Source: Streptomyces sp. 150FB (GTDB lineage Bacteria > Actinomycetota > Actinomycetes > Streptomycetales > Streptomycetaceae). From it: DNA of 64,000 nt. The number at the start of each line of letters is the position of its first letter. The first letter of the stretch is position 1. The notes beneath the pieces are model-generated. The model was not told where the DNA came from. It ran no database searches and saw nothing but the letters and a program-made list of their open reading frames with translations. The position numbers were made by a program, and so were the translations under genes. Positions 25,227 to 33,914 of this stretch are shown piece by piece. Where the stretch lies: contig NZ_JTHL01000001.1 in assembly GCF_000818195.1 (NCBI RefSeq), forward strand, positions 6,192,846 to 6,256,845, written 5' to 3'.

Positions 25227-26461
25227 GCCCGTTCCCCGTCCGCCGCGCGGGCGAGCGGCAGTTCGGCGCGAACGACGAATCCGGCGCCGTCCTCGCGCGG
25301 TCCCGCCGACATCGTGCCGTTGCTCGCCGCCGTGCGCTCGCGCATCCCGATCAGACCGTGACCGGTGCCCGGCAGGGCGGGGCCGCCGCCGCGTCCGTCG
25401 TCCTCGATCTCTATCACCAGCGTCCCCTGCCCCCAGTGCAGCCGGATGTCGGCGTGTGCCGCTTCGGAGTGCTTCACGATATTGGTGACGGCTTCCTGGG
25501 CGATGTGGAAGACGGCGATCTCGGTGTCGGGTGCCACCGGCCGCGGCCGGCCGGTGGCAGCGTACGTCACCCGCAGCGCGGGGCCGCAGGCGCGCTCGGC
25601 CAGTGCGGGCAGATCGGCGAGTGTCCGCCGCGGTGTCCGGGCGCCGTCGTCGTCGCTGAGCACCGTGAGGATGCGGCGTAGTTGGAGCATGGCGTCCCTG
25701 CCGGTGTCGGCGATGGTGTCGAAGACGCCCTCGACCCGGGCCGGGTCGGCCACGGCGACGACCGGTCCGGCCTCGGCCTGGACCACCATCAGCGCGACGG
25801 CGTGCGACAGGATGTCGTGCATGTCCCTGGCGATCCTGGCCCGCTCCCGCTCGGCGGCCCGCTGCGCCTCCACCACCCGGTCCCGCTCCAGTCGCGCGGC
25901 GCGCTCGCGCAGTGCCCGGGTGTAGGACCGCGATGTCGCGGCCGCCCTGCCGAGCGCGTACGCGGCCACGAACATCACGGTGCTGCGCAGCGCGGTCTCC
26001 GGGGAGCGGGCGAGCAGGCTGCCGCCGACCGTGACCACCAGCATGGTGACCCTGGCGCGCGGCCCGCTCCGGTCGGCGACGCCGTGGACGGCGATCAGCC
26101 CCGCGTACCAGACCGGTTGGGAGGGCACATGCTCCGCCAGGTCGTAACTGGCCGTGGTGGCGAGGCTGATGAGGAGAACGGCGACCGGGAAACGCGCGCG
26201 CAGCAGTAGCGGCAGAGCCGAACCCACCACAACCACATAGCCCCACCAGTGCCAGGGGCCGCCCGCCGGATGGAAGTCGGCGAGGAACGGCCAGAGTTGG
26301 GCCACCAGGACGCACAGGATGAGCAGTACGTCGCGAGCGCGCGGCGGCAGCGACCCCACCCGCCGCCGGACCTCGGCGGCGGCGCGGGTCACGGCTGCGG
26401 TCGGCCCCCGGCCCGGCCCGGCGACGTCCCCGGCCTTCGTCGTCGCGATGAGATTCGGCAC
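25223..26461 (-). CDS. NarL-type sensor histidine kinase
   Basis: 412 aa. Four or five membrane helices fill residues 42-175 with almost no extracellular loop, so the signal is probably membrane-borne or intracellular. The dimerisation domain holds H215 in ARDMHDILSHAVALM, and the HATPase_c domain has N-box EAVTNIVKHSEA and G-box GTGHGLIGMRER. The GTG start at 26461 is the best candidate but its ribosome site is weak; GTG at 26392 is an alternative. It phosphorylates the response regulator encoded immediately downstream. Confidence 0.88.
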   Translation of the reverse strand: MPNLIATTKAGDVAGPGRGPTAAVTRAAAEVRRRVGSLPPRARDVLLILCVLVAQLWPFLADFHPAGGPWHWWGYVVVVGSALPLLLRARFPVAVLLISLATTASYDLAEHVPSQPVWYAGLIAVHGVADRSGPRARVTMLVVTVGGSLLARSPETALRSTVMFVAAYALGRAAATSRSYTRALRERAARLERDRVVEAQRAAERERARIARDMHDILSHAVALMVVQAEAGPVVAVADPARVEGVFDTIADTGRDAMLQLRRILTVLSDDDGARTPRRTLADLPALAERACGPALRVTYAATGRPRPVAPDTEIAVFHIAQEAVTNIVKHSEAAHADIRLHWGQGTLVIEIEDDGRGGGPALPGTGHGLIGMRERTAASNGTMSAGPREDGAGFVVRAELPLARAADGERA

Positions 26462-26487
26462 GGCGTCCAACTCTGTCGCGCCCCGCC

Positions 26488-27117
26488 TCAGCGGGTAGCG
26501 GCGGGGTTCGGCAGGGCCTCCCCCGGGGCGGCTCCGGGACGAACGGCACCGGCGGCACCCGCGGCACGGACGGCGCGCAGGATCATCACGTACGACACCA
26601 GGAGCAGCAGCGCCCCGAAGGGGATGAGGTCCTTGTCGATGAGCGGAGTCGCCATGTCGACGAGCACCAGCAGCGGGGTCCATGCCTTGATCCTCCGGCC
26701 GAGGGCGAGTTGGACCACCAGGGCGACCTGGCCCACGTAGAACAGATAGGGCCCGACGGTGTACGCCAGCGGCATGAGGCCCGGGAACGACTGGATGTCC
26801 TCGGTGCGCGCGCTCATCGCGAGATGGCTGTCGGACAGCAGCCCGGAGACGATGTCGATGCCGAACTGCACCGTCAGAGCGAGCGCGCCGAGCGTCGCGA
26901 CGCCGACGAAGAAGGTGGCGAGCCGCGTGCGGCCCCCGAGTGCGCGCATGTGTGTGAAGGCGACGACGGAGAGCGCCATCGCCCCGACGAAGGCCAGATG
27001 GCCGGTGGTCCACGCGAGCCCGGGGCCGCGCGTCCCGTCGAGTCCGTCGAGGATGCGGATGACGCCGTAGGCGAAGGTGAGCAGGGGCGCGCCGATGAAG
27101 GCGGTGCGGGGGTTCAT
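26488..27117 (-). CDS. polytopic membrane protein, unknown function
   Basis: 209 aa, six predicted membrane helices (for example LAFVGAMALSVVAFTHM and YLFYVGQVALVVQLALG) and a soluble Ala-rich C-terminal tail. The second ATG at 27117 (MNPRTAF) is chosen because AGAAGG lies nine bases upstream of it but abuts the first ATG at 27126. It ends 26 bp before the kinase start, so it likely belongs to that operon and could act as an accessory sensor. No family recognised. Confidence 0.65.
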   Translation of the reverse strand: MNPRTAFIGAPLLTFAYGVIRILDGLDGTRGPGLAWTTGHLAFVGAMALSVVAFTHMRALGGRTRLATFFVGVATLGALALTVQFGIDIVSGLLSDSHLAMSARTEDIQSFPGLMPLAYTVGPYLFYVGQVALVVQLALGRRIKAWTPLLVLVDMATPLIDKDLIPFGALLLLVSYVMILRAVRAAGAAGAVRPGAAPGEALPNPAATR

Positions 27118-27324
27118 GGGCGCCATCCTTCTCGGGCCCGGGGCCGAAGTAATCGCCGGAGCGAGCCGTTGTCGTATCCCTCGCGCGGGGGAGTCCGTGA
27201 CGGCGAGTTAACCGGCGCGCCGCCGCCGTAACCGCGGGGCAATCACTCGCTGATGTGGCCTGTCATGTCCAGCTCCTACCTTCCGGTCCGTACCGGTATA
27301 CCGCTGACGAACGGGAAGTCACCG

Positions 27325-29058
27325 ATGACGGACACCGCTCTGCCCGCCGCACCCACGCCACCAGGACCGCCCGGCACTCCGCCCGGAGCGCCCCCGCACG
27401 GCGAGGACCCGCCGAAGCGCAGCTACGCCAAACTCGCCGCCGACGAGAGCCGCGAGGACTTCTCGCTCCGCTACGCCCCGCACGCGTACCGCCGCTGGTC
27501 GCCCTCGACCGTGGCGGGCACCGCCCTCGGCGGGATCGCCTATCTGGCCGACTTCGCCATCGGCGCCTCGATCGTCTTCACCTACGGTTTCACCAGCGGC
27601 CTCGCCTCGATCCTCACGGCAGCGGTGATCATCTTCGTCACCGGCATCCCGATCGCGCGCGCCTGCGCCAAGTACGGCCTGGACATGGACCTCATCACCC
27701 GGGGCGCCGGCTTCGGCTACTTCGGCTCCACGCTGACGTCCCTGATCTACGCCTCCTTCACCTTCATCTTCTTCGCGCTCGAAGGCTCGATCATGGCGCA
27801 GGCCATGCACCAGGCCATCGGGCTCCCGGTCCAGTTCGGCTATCTGCTGACGACGCTGATCGTCATCCCGATCGTCTTCCGCGGCATGGGCGCCCTCGCG
27901 AAGGTGCAGGCCTGGACGCAGCCGGTCTGGCTCATCGGGCTCGTCCTGCCGTTCGTCGTACTGGCCTTCAACGCCCCTGACTCCTGGGGCGCCTTCACCT
28001 CCTTCGGCGGTACGGAGGGAGCGGGCTCCGGCTTCGACTGGATCGGCTTCGGACTCGGTACGGGCGTGGCCCTCTCGCTCATCGCCCAGATCGGCGAGCA
28101 GGCCGACTACCTGCGCTTCATGCCGGCCCGTACGGAGCGGAACAAGCGCCGCTGGAACGTCGCCGTCCTCGCGGCCGGACCCGGCTGGGTCGTCATCGGC
28201 GCCGCCAAACAGCTCGGCGGCGCCTTCCTCGCCTTCGTGGCGCTGGAGGCGGTCGGCAAGACGCACGCCCTGGAGCCGATAGCACCGCAGATCGAGGCGC
28301 TCAAGCCGTGGCTCGGCTCGTTCGCCCTGCCGGCGGCGGCGCTCTTCGTGATCGTCTCGCAGATCAAGATCAATGTGACCAACGCCTACAGCGGCTCGCT
28401 GTCCTGGTCGAACTTCTTCTCCCGCCTCACCCACCGGCATCCCGGGCGGGTCTGGTACATCTTCCTGAACCTCGCCATCGCGCTGACGCTGATGGAGATG
28501 GACATGTTCGCCGCGCTCAACAAACTGCTCGGCTTCTACTCCAACGTGGGCATCGCCTGGATCACCGCCGTCGCCGCCGACCTCGTCATCAACAAACGGA
28601 TCGGGCTCAGCCCCAAGTACATCGAGTTCAAGCGCGCCTATCTGTACGCGGTGAACCCGGCCGGCTTCGGGTCGATGGTGATCGCCTCGGTCGTCTCGAT
28701 CCTCGCGTTCTTCGGCCTGTTCGGGGAGTACGCGGAGGCATTCTCGACCTTCATCGCGGCCGGACTCGCCCTGATCCTCTGCCCGTTGATCGCCTGGGCG
28801 ACCAAGGGGAAGTACTACCTGGCCCGTCCGAACCCGGTCAACGGCCCCGGCGCCGAGGTCCCCGACATCACCGCCACCCACCTCTGCGCGGTCTGCGACA
28901 CGGCGTACGAACTCCCGGACATCGCCGACTGCCCGGCGCACGCGGGCCCGATCTGCTCGCTCTGCTGTTCGCTGGACTCGACATGCGGGGACGCGTGCCG
29001 GAAGGCCCCGGCCGCCGGTGCTGTCCTGATGCCGATGCCGACCGTACGGGGGGAGTGA
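27325..29058 (+). CDS. NCS1-family purine/cytosine/allantoin permease with Cys-rich tail
   Basis: 577 aa. After a Pro-rich 50-residue N-terminus, YAPHAYRRWSPSTVAGTALGG opens twelve membrane helices typical of nucleobase-cation symporters (helix I GIAYLADFAIGAS, helix VI GLGTGVALSLIAQIG). The C-terminal 55 residues are soluble and hold eight cysteines (521, 524, 536, 544, 547, 548, 554, 558), a probable zinc or iron-sulfur knuckle that standard permeases lack. The ATG at 27325 has GGGAAG upstream; an upstream in-frame ATG at 27253 would add 24 unlikely residues. Monocistronic, followed by a terminator. Confidence 0.8.
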   Translation: MTDTALPAAPTPPGPPGTPPGAPPHGEDPPKRSYAKLAADESREDFSLRYAPHAYRRWSPSTVAGTALGGIAYLADFAIGASIVFTYGFTSGLASILTAAVIIFVTGIPIARACAKYGLDMDLITRGAGFGYFGSTLTSLIYASFTFIFFALEGSIMAQAMHQAIGLPVQFGYLLTTLIVIPIVFRGMGALAKVQAWTQPVWLIGLVLPFVVLAFNAPDSWGAFTSFGGTEGAGSGFDWIGFGLGTGVALSLIAQIGEQADYLRFMPARTERNKRRWNVAVLAAGPGWVVIGAAKQLGGAFLAFVALEAVGKTHALEPIAPQIEALKPWLGSFALPAAALFVIVSQIKINVTNAYSGSLSWSNFFSRLTHRHPGRVWYIFLNLAIALTLMEMDMFAALNKLLGFYSNVGIAWITAVAADLVINKRIGLSPKYIEFKRAYLYAVNPAGFGSMVIASVVSILAFFGLFGEYAEAFSTFIAAGLALILCPLIAWATKGKYYLARPNPVNGPGAEVPDITATHLCAVCDTAYELPDIADCPAHAGPICSLCCSLDSTCGDACRKAPAAGAVLMPMPTVRGE

Positions 29059-29110
29059 GCGGCCCCGCGCCGACAGGGGCCGGAAAACGCCGACGGGTGC
29101 CGGAAAAAGA

Positions 29111-29145
29111 AGGGGGCGCGCGCTGTGAGTGCGCCCCCTGTTTTG
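29111..29145 (+). terminator. Rho-independent terminator
   Basis: Stem AGGGGGCGC (29111-29119) with GCGCCCCCT (29131-29139), followed by GTTTT. Ends the permease transcript. Confidence 0.85.
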
Positions 29146-29285
29146 GTCGGTTGTTGGCCGGATGCGTACGTCTTTGTGGGAACCCATATCCGCTGCGTAA
29201 AGGTCAGGCGTACGCTCGGGCATATGCGGAGTGCGGTTTCCTGGAGATCTTCAGCGAGATGCGGGCCGGCAGCGGGAGGGGCGCG

Positions 29286-29471
29286 ATGAACGAGAACGCC
29301 GCCCTGCTGCCCTGGGTGGTCATACGGCAGGACGACAAGGACAACCGCTATCGCGTCGGCCGGTTCGCCACGAAGGACGAGGCGGAGAAGACCGCCGAGG
29401 GCCTCGACGCCTCGGGCCACCAGCGCCTTTACTGCGTGGAGCGCGTCGGCCAGGGCCTCCCGCAGCCGTAA
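29286..29471 (+). CDS. small SPOR-like protein
   Basis: 61 aa, starting at the ATG at 29286 with GGGAGGGG upstream. The sequence has the beta-alpha-beta pattern of a single SPOR/Sel-like module (WVVIRQDDKDNRYRVGRF, then EAEKTAEGLDASG and RLYCVERV). Similar short cytoplasmic proteins are common in Streptomyces and have no known role. No signal peptide. Confidence 0.7.
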   Translation: MNENAALLPWVVIRQDDKDNRYRVGRFATKDEAEKTAEGLDASGHQRLYCVERVGQGLPQP

Positions 29472-29542
29472 CACCCTCCCTCCGTGCCCGGGTAAGGTCC
29501 CGTTCGATCACCTTCAGGACGAGCGGGAACGGGACGTTGGCT

Positions 29543-29938
29543 GTGCTCATCGACACGGTGGCCTGGGTACGCATCGAGGGCGGCCGCATTCTGTGCGCGC
29601 GGCCGCGCGGGAAGGACGTCTTCTACATCCCCGGCGGTAAGCGCGAGGGTGCGGAGAGCGATCTGGAGACCCTGGTGCGCGAGATCGAGGAGGAGCTGAC
29701 GGTTCTCCTCGCCCCCGAGTCGGTCGCGCACGTGGGCACGTACGAGGCAGGGGTGCCCGGCCTCAGCGACGACACCGTGGTCCGGATGAGCTGCTACACC
29801 GCCGAGTACCGGGGGACGCTGGCCGCCAGCAGCGAGATCGAGGCGATGACCTGGTTCTCGTACGCCGACCGCGCGGCGGTGCCTCCCGTCGACCAGCTCC
29901 TCTTCGACGACCTGTACGCCCGCGGCGAGCTGGCCTGA
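29543..29938 (+). CDS. Nudix hydrolase
   Basis: 131 aa. The Nudix box GKREGAESDLETLVREIEEE keeps the G-x5-E-x7-R-E-x2-EE core that binds Mg; the following Gly of the consensus is Thr. These enzymes cleave nucleoside diphosphates linked to another group; the substrate is not predictable. The start is uncertain: GTG at 29543 has GGGA eight bases upstream; TTG at 29537 is the alternative. It begins 72 bp after the SPOR-like gene and may share its promoter. Confidence 0.78.
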   Translation: MLIDTVAWVRIEGGRILCARPRGKDVFYIPGGKREGAESDLETLVREIEEELTVLLAPESVAHVGTYEAGVPGLSDDTVVRMSCYTAEYRGTLAASSEIEAMTWFSYADRAAVPPVDQLLFDDLYARGELA

Positions 29939-30311
29939 ACCGGGGGCGGCCGGCCGGAACGCCAGCGAGCGCCGCCCGCCCCGCAGTTGCTCCGTCATCG
30001 GCCCCGCCGCCGGCCCCCGCCATGGGCTCCCGCCGCGCGCCGCGCATGTTTCATGCCGCGTTTCATGCCGCCACTCGCCGTTCCCGCCGCTTCCCCCACA
30101 TGGCGGGCGGCGCACGACCCCATGCGATCCGGCCGGAGAATGGCCGGGACCAAGGGGGTTGCCATGCGCTCCGCGCGCCCCGTTAACGCGCTCCGTACGC
30201 CGTTGGTGCCACCGTGCGCCCACCTTGACGATAGGCGACCCCAATTGCGGGGTATGTCACAGTTTGAACCCCCTGAACCAGGGACGAGGGGGCCCCGGCT
30301 GGGCTTGGGAA
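29939..30311. other. Intergenic region, nothing firm
   Basis: About 370 bp after the Nudix gene. GC-rich, no good coding frame. The last 100 bp (around GGGGTATGTCACAGTTTGAACCCC near 30246) is less GC-rich and probably holds the promoter of the following ATPase gene. Confidence 0.35.
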
Positions 30312-30716
30312 GTGGTCGGCTTGATCGGCACAGAGGGCGCGTGCGCCGAGTGGATTTTTCCTGCTGAGCCCGGCGCCGTGCGCTCCGCCCGCCATGCCGT
30401 GCACGAGGCGCTCCAGACCTGGAACGTACCCCCGGCGGTCTCCGACGTGGCCGTGCTGCTGGTCAGCGAGCTGGTGACCAACTCCTGCCTGTACGCCCTC
30501 GGACCGATCGGGGTGCGGCTGAGTCTTCCCGATCCCGACGTACTGTTGGTCGAGGTCTCCGATCCCGTGCCGGACGCGCCGGTCGCGCGCGCCGTCGGCC
30601 CGGAGGACGAGGGTGGTCGCGGACTTCAGCTCGTGGCCGGTTCCGCGCGCCGCTGGGGCACGCGACGCGGGAAGACAGGTAAGACCGTGTGGTTCGAGCT
30701 GCCCCTCCTTGGTTAG
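30312..30716 (+). CDS. RsbW-like ATP-binding protein
   Basis: About 134 aa, GHKL-type ATPase of the anti-sigma/serine kinase family. N-box VSELVTNSCLYA, then VEVSDPVPDAP and G-box DEGGRGLQLVAG. It lacks any other domain, like many Streptomyces anti-sigma regulators. The start is uncertain: GTG at 30312 is used, TTG at 30321 has a better-spaced GGGAAG, and a longer frame begins at 30159. It stands 145 bp before the large PP2C protein, whose own kinase-like domain has the same motifs; the two may act in one partner-switching circuit. Confidence 0.72.
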   Translation: MVGLIGTEGACAEWIFPAEPGAVRSARHAVHEALQTWNVPPAVSDVAVLLVSELVTNSCLYALGPIGVRLSLPDPDVLLVEVSDPVPDAPVARAVGPEDEGGRGLQLVAGSARRWGTRRGKTGKTVWFELPLLG

Positions 30717-30861
30717 AAGTGTGAAGGGACAACGATCACGTCGGCTCGGCTCAAAAAGAACGAGACCGTGATGTGATCGTGAACGCCGTGTCGGCTGGGG
30801 CCGTAGTGCTGAATACTGCGGGCATGGCCGGTCCGGTGCGTGAGCTGGAGGGGACGGTCGC

Positions 30862-33426
30862 GTGAGCGAGATACCTGAGACGACGGGCGACGTCGTGTGG
30901 CAGAGCAGCCCGCCCGGCTCTATCTATGACTACATCCGGGTCGCTTCGTTCTCGATCGGGCCCGACGGCCTGGTCGACCAGTGGAGCGCCCGGGCTGCCG
31001 AGCTGTTCGGAATCAGCGCCTCCGAGGTCAGGGGCAAGGATCCGGTCGAGGTCTTCATGCCCGCCGGACTGCGTCCGCGCGGCCATCGGAAGATGAGCGA
31101 GATCCTGGACGGCAAGGAGTGGACGGGCCTGGTCCCGTTCCACACGCCCGGCGGGAGCGGAGCCGACGAGACCTCGATCGCCGAGGTCTATGTGATGCCC
31201 AGTGAGACGGACCGGGGCGAACGGGGCGCGGTCTGCATCGTCGTCGACGTCCGCGTACTGCGCCGGATCGAGACAGACCTCGCCTCTTCGCAGTCGATTT
31301 TCGGCCAAGCTCCGTTCGGCTTCCTGCTCTTCGGCACCGACCTCAAGGTGCAGCGCGTCAACGAGCGGTTCGCCAAGGTCTTCGGCGGCCCTGTCGAGAG
31401 CCATCGCGGCCGTACCGCGTACGACTACCTCTCGCGCGGCGAGGCCGAGCGGCTGACGTCCGCCGTGCAGCGGGTGCTGCGGACCGGAGAGCCCGTCACC
31501 GACCTGCCGGTCGTGGGCACTCCGCCCGGCGCCACCGAGCGCAGACACTGGTCGGTCAACCTCTACCGCGTCAACGGCGCCGCCGGCCGGCCCCTCGGCA
31601 TCGCCGGTCTCAGCACCGATGTCACACGCCGTCATATCGCGGCCCGCGAGGCCGCGAACGCCCGCCGCAACCTCGCCCTGCTCAACGAGGCGAGCGCCCG
31701 GATCGGCAACTCGCTCGACCTGGAGACGACGGCCAGGGAACTGCTCGACGTCGCTGTCCCCGGCTTCTGCGACCTCGCCGCCGTCGACCTCTACCAGTCG
31801 CTGCTCACCGGCGAGGAAGCCCCGCCCGGACGCTGGAGCTCCACCGGTTCCGACTCCGGCGACGGCAGCGCGCGGCTGCGCAGGGTCGCCTTCGCCAGCG
31901 CCGTCTCCGACGTCCCGCTGACCGGCCCCGACGGCGCCGTGGCCGGCGGCTACGAGCCCCCCGACGTCGGGGCCGTGCACCGCTTCCCGTTCAGCTCCCA
32001 GGCGGCAGGTGCCCTGCGTACGGCACGCGTGCAGACGATCCCGGGGGCGCCCGGCAGCCTCGTCCAGTCCACGTTCGCCGTCCCGATGGTCGCGCACGAC
32101 ACGGTGGTCGGGCTCGTGCAGTTCTCCAGGACGAAGGGCAGCGAGCCGTTCGGCGACCGGGACAGGGCGCTCGCAGTCGAGCTGGCCGCCCGCGCCGCCG
32201 TCTGTATCGACAACGCCAGGCTCTACCGCAGGGAGCACGAGCGCGCGCTGATCCTGCAGCGCAGCCTGCTCCCGCCCGGCGACCCCGAGGCGGCGGGTCT
32301 CGACATCGCCTGCCGCTACCTCCCCGGCAACACGGCGACCGAGGTCGGCGGTGACTGGTTCGACGTGATCGAGCTGCCGGGACACCGCACCGCGCTCGTC
32401 GTCGGGGACGTGATGGGACGCGGGCTGCGCGCCGCCGTCGCGATGGGCGAGCTGCGTACGGCCGTACGCACCCTCGCCCTGCTCGACCTCGAACCCGCCG
32501 AGGTGCTCTCGGCGCTCGACGAGATCGCGCGCGGCCTCGGCACCCCCAGCGGCGCCCAGCAGGCCTCGCGCGTCGCCCACAAGGCCCGCGACGCCGACCT
32601 CTCCGAGGTCTACCTCGCGACCTGCGTCTACGCGGTCTACGACCCGGTCACCCGGCGCTGCACCTTCGCCAACGCCGGTCACCTGCCGCCCGTCGTGGTG
32701 GAGCCAGGCGAGAAGGCGCTGCTGCTCGACGTACCGCCCGGCATGCCGCTCGGCGTGGGCGGCGAACCCTTCGAACAGATCGAGGTCGACCTGCCGGAGG
32801 GCGCGCTCCTCGCGCTCTACACGGACGGTCTCGTCGAATCCAGGGACCACCCGCTCGACGAGGGACTCACGGGGCTGCGCGCCGCCCTCACCAACCCGGC
32901 GCGCCCGCTTGAGGACGTCTGCGACCACGTCCTCAACACCCTCGACACCCGGCACGGCGAGGACGACATCGCCCTCCTGATGGCCAGGATCCAGGGGCTC
33001 GCGACGGACGCGGTGGGCGACTGGCGGATGCCGCGCGAGCCGCGCTCGGTCGGCCGGGCGCGCGAGCTGGCCCGTGGACAGTTGGTCGAGTGGAATCTCG
33101 AACCGCTCGTGGACACCGTGGAGCTGCTGGTCAGCGAGCTGGTCACGAACGCCATGCGGTACGGCGAGGGCGAGATCAGGCTACGGCTGCTGCTCGACCG
33201 CACGCTCGTCTGCGAGGTGTGGGACGCGGGCCTCGTCCAGCCGAGGCGCCGCCGGGCCCGTGACACGGACGAGGGGGGCAGGGGCCTCCAGTTGGTCGGG
33301 CTGCTGAGCGCCGCGTGGGGCTCGCGCCGTACGCCGCGGGGCAAGACGGTCTGGTTCGAACTCGCGCTGCCGGACGGCGACTCGACGACCGAGCCGTCGG
33401 CGGAGCAACTGCTGAGCATGTTCTGA
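30862..33426 (+). CDS. PAS-PAS-GAF-SpoIIE PP2C-RsbW-like multidomain regulator
   Basis: 854 aa. PAS 1 at about 15-135, PAS 2 at about 145-260, GAF at about 280-455 (ending CIDNARLYRREHER), PP2C at about 475-710 with all acidic motifs (GDWFDVIEL, VGDVMGRG, ANAGHLPP, D655 in LYTDGLVE, DDIALLMARI), and a GHKL ATPase at about 725-845 (SELVTNAMRYG, DEGGRGLQLVG). It should sense small ligands or redox state and dephosphorylate an anti-anti-sigma factor. GTG start with GGAGGGG ten bases upstream. Compare the protein at 15026, which lacks one metal ligand. Confidence 0.88.
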   Translation: MSEIPETTGDVVWQSSPPGSIYDYIRVASFSIGPDGLVDQWSARAAELFGISASEVRGKDPVEVFMPAGLRPRGHRKMSEILDGKEWTGLVPFHTPGGSGADETSIAEVYVMPSETDRGERGAVCIVVDVRVLRRIETDLASSQSIFGQAPFGFLLFGTDLKVQRVNERFAKVFGGPVESHRGRTAYDYLSRGEAERLTSAVQRVLRTGEPVTDLPVVGTPPGATERRHWSVNLYRVNGAAGRPLGIAGLSTDVTRRHIAAREAANARRNLALLNEASARIGNSLDLETTARELLDVAVPGFCDLAAVDLYQSLLTGEEAPPGRWSSTGSDSGDGSARLRRVAFASAVSDVPLTGPDGAVAGGYEPPDVGAVHRFPFSSQAAGALRTARVQTIPGAPGSLVQSTFAVPMVAHDTVVGLVQFSRTKGSEPFGDRDRALAVELAARAAVCIDNARLYRREHERALILQRSLLPPGDPEAAGLDIACRYLPGNTATEVGGDWFDVIELPGHRTALVVGDVMGRGLRAAVAMGELRTAVRTLALLDLEPAEVLSALDEIARGLGTPSGAQQASRVAHKARDADLSEVYLATCVYAVYDPVTRRCTFANAGHLPPVVVEPGEKALLLDVPPGMPLGVGGEPFEQIEVDLPEGALLALYTDGLVESRDHPLDEGLTGLRAALTNPARPLEDVCDHVLNTLDTRHGEDDIALLMARIQGLATDAVGDWRMPREPRSVGRARELARGQLVEWNLEPLVDTVELLVSELVTNAMRYGEGEIRLRLLLDRTLVCEVWDAGLVQPRRRRARDTDEGGRGLQLVGLLSAAWGSRRTPRGKTVWFELALPDGDSTTEPSAEQLLSMF

Positions 33427-33474
33427 GCCGGGGGCGGCTCCGGCACGGCCGCCGGAAGCCGCGAGGACCGGGCG

Positions 33475-33798
33475 CTACCGCTTGCCGCCGTGCGGCGTCG
33501 TACGCCTCGCCGCCCGCCGCTTGCGCTTCCGGTAGGAGTAGGTCACGAGCGCCGACACCGCGACCAGCACGCCGATCGGCAGCAGCAGATTGACCGAGGC
33601 CCCGCCGGCGTCGGTGTCCTTACGGGCGGCGCCGGCCAGCCCCCACATCGTGACCAGTACGGACGCCAGGACCAGGGAGGCCCTGCGCGTCCGGGGCCGT
33701 ATCCGGCACCCGGTGCGGGCGCGACCACGGCCCCGGAGGCGGGCGCGGAACTCCGTACGCGTACGGCTGCTGCCGTTTCGGCTTCCGGGCGGCGTCAT
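33475..33798 (-). CDS. small membrane protein, unknown
   Basis: About 107 aa. A basic N-terminal half (Arg-rich, residues 1-45) is followed by two hydrophobic segments (ASLVLASVLVTMWGLAGAA and NLLLPIGVLVAVSALVTYS) and a very basic tail (RKRKRRAARR). No family recognised. The ATG at 33798 is used; GTG at 33822 is possible; neither has a good ribosome site. It is convergent with the large PP2C gene and divergent from the GH18-like gene. Confidence 0.5.
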   Translation of the reverse strand: MTPPGSRNGSSRTRTEFRARLRGRGRARTGCRIRPRTRRASLVLASVLVTMWGLAGAARKDTDAGGASVNLLLPIGVLVAVSALVTYSYRKRKRRAARRTTPHGGKR

Positions 33799-33914
33799 GT
33801 TTTGGACCGTATGTCCGGTCACCGCCGACCGCTACCCCACGGGCCTCGCATAATCTGTGGCTGTCCCGCCCAGGGGGGCCTGGGGCTGATGGGGATGCCA
33901 GGGGGAGGCATGTT

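Noticed and set aside
30159..30311. Longer N-terminus of the RsbW-like protein
   Set aside because: The added 51 residues have shadow-like composition and no ribosome site; family similarity begins later.
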